Shown here: positions 1 to 6,003 of the stretch, one piece after another | Layout of the letters: every line of letters begins with the position of its first letter | How positions within the stretch are numbered: position 1 is the first letter of the stretch | DNA from: an uncultured Blautia sp. | GTDB taxonomy: Bacteria; Bacillota; Clostridia; Lachnospirales; Lachnospiraceae | Length of the DNA stretch: 8,705 nt | Direction of reading: 5' to 3' | NCBI GenBank assembly: GCA_900556555.1 | Contig: USPF01000068.1 | Coordinates: 1-8,705 of the forward strand | Notes under the pieces: model-generated | Database searches by the model: none | Told to the model about the DNA's origin: nothing | What the model saw: the letters and a program-made list of their open reading frames with translations, nothing else | Translations under genes and position numbers: made by a program

Positions 1-17
1 AGAAACTTATTAACCAA

Positions 18-34
18 GTAGTCTTACTGACTAC
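18..34 (+). other. Small hairpin upstream of the lipoprotein gene
   Basis: GTAGTC (18-23) and GACTAC (29-34) form a perfect 6 bp stem with a 5-base loop, about 15 bases before the ribosome binding site at 49-53. No T-run follows, so it does not look like a terminator. It may be a leader structure or chance. No clear promoter is visible in the 60 bases before the gene. Confidence 0.3.
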
Positions 35-60
35 ACCATTATTATACTAGGAGTGGTTCT

Positions 61-762
61 ATGTTCAAACATAAAAAAAAGAGGATGCTAACTATACTAA
101 TGTTACTAGGACTCATGGTTTTTGAGACTTCTTGTGGTAAGGAAAAGAAACAGGACATATGCAGTACAGTAGAATTCACCCACTTTTCCGGTAAAGAACA
201 GGATTTAGAAGGTACAACATCTCCATCTGAAAATAATCTGTTATACTTAGAAACCAAATCTCCCCAAATAATAAATAAGCAGGATGATACAGAATATACA
301 ACAGCTCTTTCTTCCTTTGACCATGGGACAGCAACCTATTCTGTTGAGGCAGATTTATCCTCTATGAACGAAGGTGATCTGGATGTAACGTATCCAGTAT
401 TTTATGTGGAGGAACTACTTGATGAAAAGCAAATTCTATATCCTCCAGCAAATGAGAACAGTCCTCTTGTGGAAATAAGCGACAGCAGCATAGAATATCC
501 CGAAGCCGGGCAGGGAGTTTTGGTAAAAGTAGTTTCCTCTGATTTGGAACAGTTGCCGTACCAGATTGTTTTAAAATTCAACGGAGAAACTTATGAGGGT
601 GCCGTTTCCTATTACTTTGATACAATCTCTGGAAACTTTGAAAAAGGATACTATATTATACCTGGTATTACTATGGAGGAGCTTGGAGCAGATGTTACCT
701 TGGAGGCTTCCAGCATGCTACACCGGTATATTGCCACAGAGTTTGAAATTACAGAAAAATAG
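61..762 (+). CDS. Putative lipoprotein of unknown function
   Basis: I do not recognise this 233-residue protein. Its N-terminus has a basic stretch (residues 3-8, KHKKKR), a hydrophobic segment (about 9-21) and then Cys25, which fits a type II signal peptide with lipidation at Cys25. The lipobox is imperfect because Glu22 sits at the -3 position, where Leu, Val or Ile is usual. Residues about 27-100 are polar, low in hydrophobics and probably a disordered spacer. The remainder (about 105-233) alternates hydrophobic and polar residues and ends in likely beta strands, suggesting one extracytoplasmic beta-rich domain. The start is supported by AGGAG at 49-53, seven bases before the ATG. No partner gene is visible: the upstream side is outside the window and the next gene is convergent. 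It is a real gene by length, start context and signal peptide. The function is open. Confidence 0.75.
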   Translation: MFKHKKKRMLTILMLLGLMVFETSCGKEKKQDICSTVEFTHFSGKEQDLEGTTSPSENNLLYLETKSPQIINKQDDTEYTTALSSFDHGTATYSVEADLSSMNEGDLDVTYPVFYVEELLDEKQILYPPANENSPLVEISDSSIEYPEAGQGVLVKVVSSDLEQLPYQIVLKFNGETYEGAVSYYFDTISGNFEKGYYIIPGITMEELGADVTLEASSMLHRYIATEFEITEK

Positions 763-772
763 AAACAGATTG

Positions 773-837
773 TATTGCTTGTGACCATTATGGAAGAATA
801 AGCAATATGGATATACATAATATTTGTTATGCTTTTT
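773..837 (+). terminator. Possible weak terminator of the lipoprotein gene
   Basis: Just after the stop codon, TATTGCTT (773-780) pairs perfectly with AAGCAATA (800-807) across a 19-base loop. A second short stem, CATAA (816-820) with TTATG (827-831), is followed directly by C and five T (833-837). The stem next to the T-run is only 5 bp and AT-rich, so termination would be weak. No better terminator for the + strand gene is seen before the hairpin array. Confidence 0.35.
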
Positions 838-868
838 GCCAAAACACTTTCCATAAGTCACTCGCATT

Positions 869-1182
869 TTCCCATTTCCCTGTTTTAACCTGCTTTTTCA
901 AGGCACGAACAGGTTAAACATTTGATTGTATGAATTCCCACCTACCTTTTTTCTTCCCTGATAGGCTGGGTTTCTTATCTTCTGCATTCTGGCCTACTTT
1001 TCCCTAGGCAAGGATAGGCTAGAATGCTGCTTTTCTATTTTCCAACCTATCTAGACCATTTTTTAGTAGGCCACCAGAAACTTTTTTTCATTTCCCACTT
1101 ATCTGCCCTGTTTTTTTGTAGGTTATATTACTTGTTAGGGGAGTTTTAGCCTATCTTGACATCCTATGGAAGCCTTTATGAC
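869..1182. repeat. Degenerate tandem array, 52-53 bp units with paired arms
   Basis: A left-arm motif CCT(A/G), or CTTA in the fifth unit, begins at 889, 941, 993, 1046, 1098 and 1150, giving spacings of 52, 52, 53, 52 and 52. A partner (C/T)AGG begins at 910, 962, 1015, 1067 and 1119, giving spacings of 52, 53, 52 and 52. The two arms are always 21-22 bases apart, and the bases between them are T-rich in most units. Arm extensions differ by unit, but several still pair: 884-892 with 910-918 (9 bp perfect), 937-944 with 962-970 (8 pairs and a bulge), and 984-996 with 1015-1027 (13 pairs including one G-T). The fourth and fifth pair only over about 5-7 bases and need G-U pairs. The sixth unit keeps only the left arm. 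Unit bodies are poorly conserved, so this is an old or structure-constrained repeat. It fills most of the 427-base non-coding gap between two convergent genes. Function unknown. Confidence 0.6.
984..1027. other. Strong 13 bp hairpin, third unit of the array
   Basis: GCATTCTGGCCTA (984-996) pairs with TAGGCTAGAATGC (1015-1027). All 13 positions pair, one of them as G-T on the + strand, with an 18-base loop that contains CCCTAGG. It is the best-conserved stem in the 52 bp periodic array. No T-run follows on either strand, so it is not an intrinsic terminator. Confidence 0.6.
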
Positions 1183-1189
1183 ATATGAA

Positions 1190-1222
1190 AAAGAGCATGC
1201 CCTAGCGTGTGACATGCTCTTT
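1190..1222 (-). terminator. Intrinsic terminator after the lysA-like gene
   Basis: AAAGAGCATG (1190-1199) and CATGCTCTTT (1213-1222) form a perfect 10 bp stem with a 13-base loop, five bases after the decarboxylase stop codon. Read on the minus strand, the stem runs into TTTTTC, giving a normal Rho-independent terminator for the leftward transcription unit. On the + strand the stem ends TCTTTCTCT, so it could also work weakly in the other direction. Confidence 0.85.
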
Positions 1223-1227
1223 CTCTA

Positions 1228-2499
1228 TTACAGATTCAATTTCTCATAAAAATCAGTACCGTCAAAGGTAGCAAAATAATCCTTCGGTGTCTCTGCTCTT
1301 CTAATCAGCTGGGTACTGCCATCTTCTTTTAAAAGGATTTCTGCTGATTTCAGTTTTCCATTATAGTTGTATCCCATGGAGAAACCATGTGCACCGGTAT
1401 CATGAATCACCAGTAAATCTCCCTTTTCAATCTCAGGCAGCATGCGGTCCACTGCAAATTTATCATTATTTTCGCACAGGGAACCAGCCACATCATATTT
1501 ATGATCACAAGGCTGATCTTCTTTTCCCATCACCGTGATATGATGATAGGCTCCATACATGGCAGGGCGCATCAGGTTTACTGCACATGCATCCACACCA
1601 ATATATTCTTTATAAGTATGTTTCTCATGAATTGCCTTGGTCACCAGGCATCCGTAAGGACCCATCATGAATCTTCCAAGTTCTGTATAGATGGCAACAT
1701 CTCCCATGCCGGCAGGTACCAGGACTTCTTCATAAACCTTTCTGACACCCTCACCAATGGCTCTGATATCATTCGGCTCCTGGTCCGGAGTATAAGGAAT
1801 TCCAACACCACCTGATAAGTTGATAAAGCTTACATGTGCCCCTGTTTCCTTCTCCAGTCTCACTGCCAGTTCAAAGAGCTGTTTTGCCAGCATTGGATAA
1901 TACTGGTTTGTCACCGTGTTGCTTGCCAGAAATGCATGGATACCAAACTCTTCTGCACCTTTTTCCTTTAAAATGCGGAAAGCTTCAAAAATCTGCTCTT
2001 CTGTCATTCCATATTTCGCATCTCCCGGATTATCCATAATGCCATTGCATACTTCAAAAACTCCTCCAGGATTGTAACGGCAGCTGATTCTCTTTGGAAT
2101 CGTTCCGATTGCATCCTCCAAAAACTCAATATGTGTGAAATCATCCAGGTTTATGGTTGCCCCCAGTTTATATGCATACTGAAAGTCTTCCTTTGGTGTG
2201 TCATTGGAAGAAAACATAATATCTTCCCCAGTACATCCAATTGCTTCTGACAGCATCAGTTCTGTATAAGAAGAACAATCGCAGCCACAGCCATATTCTC
2301 TTAAAATATTGATCAAATATGGATTTGGTGTTGCTTTCACTGCAAAGTATTCTTTAAATCCTTTGTTCCAGGAAAACGCCTCCTGCATTGCCTTTGCATT
2401 TGCACGGATTCCTTTTTCATCATATAAATGAAAAGGAGTAGGGTACTCTTTTACGATTTCTTCTAACTGTTCTTTTGTAACAAATGTCTTCTTTTCCAT
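1228..2499 (-). CDS. lysA: Diaminopimelate decarboxylase-like PLP enzyme (fold type III)
   Basis: This 423-residue protein has the alanine-racemase-like barrel plus C-terminal beta domain of the LysA/ODC family. That family decarboxylates meso-diaminopimelate to lysine in the cytosol. Visible motifs are YFAVKATPNP with the likely PLP lysine Lys55, the ring-stacking His188, SGGVG at 229-233, ELGR at 273-276, RPAMYGAYH at 311-319 and CEN at 342-344 with Asp346. Length is normal. It departs from classical LysA at three points: HAFLASN (188-194) where HCHIGSQ is usual, CENN where CESGD is usual, and GAHGFSMGYNYNGKL (369-383) where Tyr is usual in place of His371 and an RPR stretch is usual after the YN. 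I recall such variants as a recurring clostridial subgroup, so lysine biosynthesis is likely, but another diamino acid substrate is possible. AAGGAG lies six bases before the ATG. It is 18 bp downstream of pyruvate kinase, probably co-transcribed, and followed by a strong terminator. Confidence 0.88.
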   Translation of the reverse strand: MEKKTFVTKEQLEEIVKEYPTPFHLYDEKGIRANAKAMQEAFSWNKGFKEYFAVKATPNPYLINILREYGCGCDCSSYTELMLSEAIGCTGEDIMFSSNDTPKEDFQYAYKLGATINLDDFTHIEFLEDAIGTIPKRISCRYNPGGVFEVCNGIMDNPGDAKYGMTEEQIFEAFRILKEKGAEEFGIHAFLASNTVTNQYYPMLAKQLFELAVRLEKETGAHVSFINLSGGVGIPYTPDQEPNDIRAIGEGVRKVYEEVLVPAGMGDVAIYTELGRFMMGPYGCLVTKAIHEKHTYKEYIGVDACAVNLMRPAMYGAYHHITVMGKEDQPCDHKYDVAGSLCENNDKFAVDRMLPEIEKGDLLVIHDTGAHGFSMGYNYNGKLKSAEILLKEDGSTQLIRRAETPKDYFATFDGTDFYEKLNL

Positions 2500-2517
2500 A
2501 TTCTGCTCCTTGTTTTA

Positions 2518-3954
2518 TCAATATACTTCCATTACCTGCAGCATATTGGTTACTACACCTTCTGTCTTTGTCATATTGGTAGCCGGGTCACCTGCTGTCA
2601 CAACAATGGTCTGTCCCTTTTCCACAAGATGTTTTCTTTTTACTGTTTCTACTGCATTGATAATAATGTTTTCTGTGGTATCTTTCTGATATCCCTTCAA
2701 AGGAGTAACACCCCAGTAAAGCTGCATTTTATGTCTTACAGATTCATCTGGAGAAACCGCATAAATCGGCATAACTGGGCGGAAACTGGAAATCAGGCGG
2801 GCTGTTTTTCCTCCCATGGTAGGAGTAAGGATGCAGGACGCACCCAGGTTTCTTGCGGTACGAACAGATGCGATTCCGATGGCACAGGAAACTTTTTTCT
2901 CTTTTGACATCTGTCTGTGCTGAATATATTTGTCATAATCCATGTACTGCTCTGTGTTTTCTGCAATTTCCCCCATCATTTTCAATGCCTCTACCGGATA
3001 TTTTCCTGCTGCTGTCTCACCGGAAAGCATGATTGCATCTGTACCGTCATAAATGGCATTGGCAACGTCTGTAACTTCTGCTCTGGTAGGACGTGGATTT
3101 CTCATCATGGAATCCAGCATCTGTGTAGCAGTAATAACTGGTGTGTAATTTTCGTTACATTTGTTAATGATCATTTTCTGAATATGAGGAACTTCCTGTG
3201 CAGGGATTTCTACACCCAGGTCTCCTCTGGCAACCATGATTCCATCTGCTTCTGCGATAATTTCATCCAGGTTTTCCATGCCCTCAGCATTTTCAATTTT
3301 CGCAATAATCTCAATAGATTCTGCATGATGCTCCGCAAGAATCTGACGGATTTCCCGGATTGCATCTGCACTACGGACAAAGGAAGCTGCAATAAAATCA
3401 ATATTCTGCTGAATACCGAAGATGATATCTTCTTTATCCTTCTCTGTGATGGCTGGAAGTTTTACTTTTACATTCGGAACATTCACTCCTTTTCTTTCTC
3501 CCAGCTCTCCACCATTTATAACCCGGCAAACAATATTTCCACCATTTACTTCCTTTACCTGAAGTGCAATCAAACCATCATCAATCAGGATACAATTTCC
3601 TTCCTGTACATCTTTCGCAAGCCCTTCATAAGTAATCGAACATTCCTTTTCATTTCCTATGATTTCCTCTGTATGAAGAATAAATTCTTCTCCCTCTTTT
3701 AAGGTGACTTTTTTATGGTCTTCTAACAAACCTGTACGGATTTCCGGACCTTTGGTATCTAATAAAATAGCCACCGGTTTACCCAGTTCTTTTCTTACAC
3801 TTTTCAGAATTTCCATACGGTTCTTCTGTTCTTCGTGGTCTCCATGAGAAAAGTTAAAACGAGCCACATTCATCCCGTTCTCCACCAGCGCTTTCATTGT
3901 CTCTCTGTTATCTGTGTTTGGTCCCATGGTGCATACAATTTTTGTTCTGCGCAT
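2518..3954 (-). CDS. pyk: Pyruvate kinase
   Basis: Cytosolic glycolytic enzyme converting phosphoenolpyruvate and ADP to pyruvate and ATP, normally a tetramer. The 478-residue protein is complete. Seen are the N-terminal TKIVCTMGP (4-12), ARFNFSHG (31-38) with substrate/cation residues Arg32 and Asn34, DTKGPEIRTG (66-75), and the family signature around 217-229 with catalytic Lys219 and metal-binding Glu221. Also present are ARGDLGVE (242-249), MLDSM (279-283) and PTRAEVTDVANA (289-300). The C-terminal allosteric domain runs from about 345 to 478. The extra PEP-utiliser-like domain of Bacillus and Geobacillus enzymes (about 585 residues) is absent. A GGAGG site at 3965-3969 lies ten bases before the ATG. 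A perfect hairpin sits further upstream, between this gene and the rhomboid-like gene. The lysA-like gene follows after 18 bp. Confidence 0.97.
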   Translation of the reverse strand: MRRTKIVCTMGPNTDNRETMKALVENGMNVARFNFSHGDHEEQKNRMEILKSVRKELGKPVAILLDTKGPEIRTGLLEDHKKVTLKEGEEFILHTEEIIGNEKECSITYEGLAKDVQEGNCILIDDGLIALQVKEVNGGNIVCRVINGGELGERKGVNVPNVKVKLPAITEKDKEDIIFGIQQNIDFIAASFVRSADAIREIRQILAEHHAESIEIIAKIENAEGMENLDEIIAEADGIMVARGDLGVEIPAQEVPHIQKMIINKCNENYTPVITATQMLDSMMRNPRPTRAEVTDVANAIYDGTDAIMLSGETAAGKYPVEALKMMGEIAENTEQYMDYDKYIQHRQMSKEKKVSCAIGIASVRTARNLGASCILTPTMGGKTARLISSFRPVMPIYAVSPDESVRHKMQLYWGVTPLKGYQKDTTENIIINAVETVKRKHLVEKGQTIVVTAGDPATNMTKTEGVVTNMLQVMEVY

Positions 3955-3990
3955 TAATATTTTTCCTCCATATATCTATATTACTTATAT

Positions 3991-4014
3991 ATACCCCGGC
4001 AAAAACCGGGGTAT
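3991..4014. other. Perfect GC-rich hairpin between the rhomboid-like gene and pyk
   Basis: ATACCCCGG (3991-3999) and CCGGGGTAT (4006-4014) form a 9 bp perfect stem with the loop CAAAAA. It begins 19 bases after the rhomboid-like stop codon and lies about 36 bases before the pyk start. On the coding (minus) strand the following bases are ATATAAGTAATATAG, with no real U-run, so it is a poor intrinsic terminator there. A T-richer stretch follows on the + strand. Candidate roles are partial termination, mRNA processing or 5' stabilisation of the pyk-lysA message. An AT-rich stretch just after the hairpin could also hold a pyk promoter, but I see no convincing -35. Confidence 0.6.
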
Positions 4015-4033
4015 TTATTTGCTTAATCTAAAA

Positions 4034-4879
4034 TTATTTAATATGTTGATGGGTAAACAGGTGATCCTGGCAGTACTCATAATTTCCGTTGCACTTGGAG
4101 CAGAAACGGAATTCCAGGTTATCCCCATCGTTTTCTGTTCTTCCACAAACAGCACATTTGTGTTTGGTAACGCCATTTGCCATTTTCGGATGAACTGCTT
4201 TCTTAAACTGCTGTTTCCTGTGAATTTCCTGTGGTGAAATTCTCCGGTAATTTCTGGTAACCAGGAAATAAATAATAAAATTCAAAAGGGAAGCAATAAT
4301 CACTGTCCGGATGCCCCAGTCTCCTTTTATCATATCATAGAGCAGATACGCAACATCCAGGTACGCAAGATATTTCATTTTCATTGGTATGAACATCATG
4401 AAAAGCACCTGCATATCCGGATAGTTCATGGCAAAAGCCAGAAAAATAGATAGATTAATATAATATGTGGAGAATGCCGGCATATAATACACAGAAACAT
4501 CTCCCATAACAAAATACAGTAAAAAGGCTCCTATAACAGTACACAAAATTCCGCCCAGTACATAAACATTATAGCGGAAGGCTCCCCAGGTTCTCTCCAA
4601 GGTTGTTCCAATGGAATAATAAAACATCAGCATAATCAATACAAAGATAATATTGCTGCTGCCAGGCGGGATTAAAAGCCAGGACACCAGACGCCAAATC
4701 TGTCCGCCATGTATAATATAAGCCGGGCTCAAATACAGCCAGGATATCAGCGGAATTTCAAACAATGCCTGAAGATATTCCAATGCAAATCCAATAATAT
4801 AGCAGATAATCATATACTTTGTAAGATCATGAATGGCGTACCGTCCGAACTTTCGTTCCATCTTATTTAAAAAATTCAT
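4034..4879 (-). CDS. Rhomboid-like membrane protein with C-terminal zinc ribbon, probably non-proteolytic
   Basis: A 281-residue integral membrane protein with about six hydrophobic segments (roughly 21-40, 62-90, 103-126, 139-152, 156-180 and 190-208) and a soluble tail. Residues 56-110 look like the rhomboid core: HGGQIWRLVSW (57-67) carries the WR of the L1-loop region, and GTTLERTWG (91-99) matches the segment after the second helix. The catalytic GxSG serine and helix-6 histidine expected of an active rhomboid protease are not visible; the corresponding region reads FSTYYINLSIF (136-146). The tail has CAVC (242-245), CSKC (260-263), Cys270 and His273, a likely treble-clef or zinc-ribbon site facing the cytoplasm. 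I infer a derlin- or pseudorhomboid-like role (binding or scaffolding), not cleavage. The start is supported by GAGGAG seven bases upstream. It begins 20 bp after corA and is probably co-transcribed with it. Confidence 0.75.
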   Translation of the reverse strand: MNFLNKMERKFGRYAIHDLTKYMIICYIIGFALEYLQALFEIPLISWLYLSPAYIIHGGQIWRLVSWLLIPPGSSNIIFVLIMLMFYYSIGTTLERTWGAFRYNVYVLGGILCTVIGAFLLYFVMGDVSVYYMPAFSTYYINLSIFLAFAMNYPDMQVLFMMFIPMKMKYLAYLDVAYLLYDMIKGDWGIRTVIIASLLNFIIYFLVTRNYRRISPQEIHRKQQFKKAVHPKMANGVTKHKCAVCGRTENDGDNLEFRFCSKCNGNYEYCQDHLFTHQHIK

Positions 4880-4899
4880 ATAGTCTCCTCGATTCTATT

Positions 4900-5841
4900 T
4901 TAAAATAAATTCTTCTTGGAGAAGATAAACGCTACTATCAAACTTAACAGAAGTGACAGCACAATCACTATGGCAAACCCTTCCGGATGTCCCGCAAAAG
5001 GCATTCCCTTTGCATTCAGGTTCATTCCGTAAGCACTGAAGATCATCGTTGGTATGGACATAACAATGGTCACGGTTGCTAAAAACTTCATGACAATATT
5101 CAGATTATTTGAAACAATAGATGCAAATGCCTCCGTCATGCCACTCAAAATACCGCTGTAGATATTTGCCATCTCAATGGCCTGTTTATTCTCTATGATA
5201 ACATCTTCCAGCAAATCTGTATCATCCGGATACTGTTTGATTCTCTCAACCTTCAGGAGTTTCTCCAGCACTATTTCATTGGAACGCAAGGATGTTGTAA
5301 AATAAACCAGAGATTTCTCCAACTCCAGAAGTTCAATCAATTCCTGATTTTTGGTAGACTCCTGAAGTTTTTCTTCTACTTCCTCACTTTTCTTATCAAT
5401 GATACGCAGATAGTGCAGAAACATACTTGCATTCTTATATAGAATCTGCAGGATAAATCTGGTTTTCATATAGGTATAAAAGTTCCGCACCCTGCCATCC
5501 ATAAACCGGCTCAATACAGAGGTATCTTCCAGACAGACCGTAATGATAATCTCATCTGTAACAATAATAGACAGAGGAATGGTTCCATACCAGTCTTTTT
5601 CTCCCCGTTCCTCCAGAATCGGTGTATCTACGATAATCAGGGTATATTCGTCTTCTACCTCGATACGTGAACGTTCTTCCTCATCCAGAGGTGCTCTCAA
5701 GTCATCAACTTCAATATGGTAACGCCTGGCAATCTCGAAGATTTCTGTTGCTGTAGGATCTGTCAGTGCCAGCCAGCAGCCTTCGCTTGCTTCGTCCACC
5801 TGATGAATTTTTCCATCCACTGTCTTGAATATTCTAATCAT
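4900..5841 (-). CDS. corA: CorA-family Mg2+/divalent cation channel
   Basis: Pentameric inner-membrane cation channel of the CorA (MIT) family. Residues 1-130 form the alpha/beta cytoplasmic domain, 130-250 the long charged helices of the funnel, and 251-271 and 289-307 the two C-terminal transmembrane helices. The signature GMN lies at 272-274 at the end of the first helix, and the tail SKKNLF is basic as expected inside the cell. Length (313) is normal. An in-frame ATG five codons upstream (5854-5856) would add MKGET, but its Shine-Dalgarno would nearly touch it. The ATG at 5839-5841 has AAGGGAG five bases ahead and gives the usual MIRIF start, so I chose it. Family members carry Mg2+, Co2+ or Ni2+; the substrate cannot be read from the sequence. 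It is the first gene of a likely corA, rhomboid-like, pyk, lysA-like unit. No Mg2+ riboswitch (M-box) is recognisable upstream. Confidence 0.93.
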   Translation of the reverse strand: MIRIFKTVDGKIHQVDEASEGCWLALTDPTATEIFEIARRYHIEVDDLRAPLDEEERSRIEVEDEYTLIIVDTPILEERGEKDWYGTIPLSIIVTDEIIITVCLEDTSVLSRFMDGRVRNFYTYMKTRFILQILYKNASMFLHYLRIIDKKSEEVEEKLQESTKNQELIELLELEKSLVYFTTSLRSNEIVLEKLLKVERIKQYPDDTDLLEDVIIENKQAIEMANIYSGILSGMTEAFASIVSNNLNIVMKFLATVTIVMSIPTMIFSAYGMNLNAKGMPFAGHPEGFAIVIVLSLLLSLIVAFIFSKKNLF

Positions 5842-5846
5842 GGTTT

Positions 5847-5853
5847 CTCCCTT
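5847..5853 (-). promoter_or_regulatory. Ribosome binding site deciding the corA start
   Basis: On the minus strand AAGGGAG ends five bases before the ATG at 5839-5841. The upstream alternative ATG (5854-5856) has only AGGA one base away, too close to function well. This places translation initiation at 5841. Confidence 0.7.
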
Positions 5854-5858
5854 CATTT

Positions 5859-5902
5859 CCTGCAGCCTGCAGAAAATCGGGAAAACAGGGTCTGGCCGCA
5901 GG
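5859..5902 (-). other. Hairpin in the corA leader just upstream of the RBS
   Basis: On the minus strand CCTGCGGCC (complement of 5894-5902) pairs with GGCTGCAGG (complement of 5859-5867). That is a 9 bp stem with one G-U pair, which would be an A-C mismatch if transcribed from the other strand. The loop is 26 bases. The stem ends five bases before the AAGGGAG ribosome binding site, so it could affect translation of corA. It does not match any riboswitch I know. The rest of the 162-base gap (5842-6003) shows no clear promoter and no terminator for the lactonase gene, so read-through from that gene is possible. Confidence 0.4.
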
Positions 5903-6003
5903 AATTTTATTCTATTTTATTTCTATTCTGATTCTGCTTCGTTTTCCCAGGACAAGGCCCGCTTTCCATAATTTGCACTTCCTTTTTATTCAAAAAATTT
6001 CCT

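Noticed and set aside
43..48. TATACT as the -10 of the lipoprotein gene
   Set aside because: Transcription would then start near position 55, after the AGGAG site at 49-53, leaving no ribosome binding site in the message. No matching -35 is seen.
869..1182. CRISPR array suggested by the regular 52 bp spacing
   Set aside because: There is no conserved 23-47 base direct repeat. Only the short arms recur, the units are degenerate, the period is short for repeat plus spacer, and no cas gene is nearby.
1501..2039. Two + strand open frames (1501-1815 and 1836-2039) inside the lysA-like gene
   Set aside because: Both are shadows of the decarboxylase on the other strand, with low-complexity, motif-free translations.
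2917..3702. Long open frame (261 codons) on the + strand inside pyruvate kinase
   Set aside because: It is antisense to an unmistakable pyk, its Cys/Phe/Asn-rich translation is what the opposite strand of such a gene gives, and it has no ribosome binding site of note.
5842..6003. Mg2+ riboswitch (M-box) upstream of corA
   Set aside because: The gap is 162 bases, barely long enough. I see neither the conserved M-box motifs nor a terminator/antiterminator pair. Only one simple hairpin is present.
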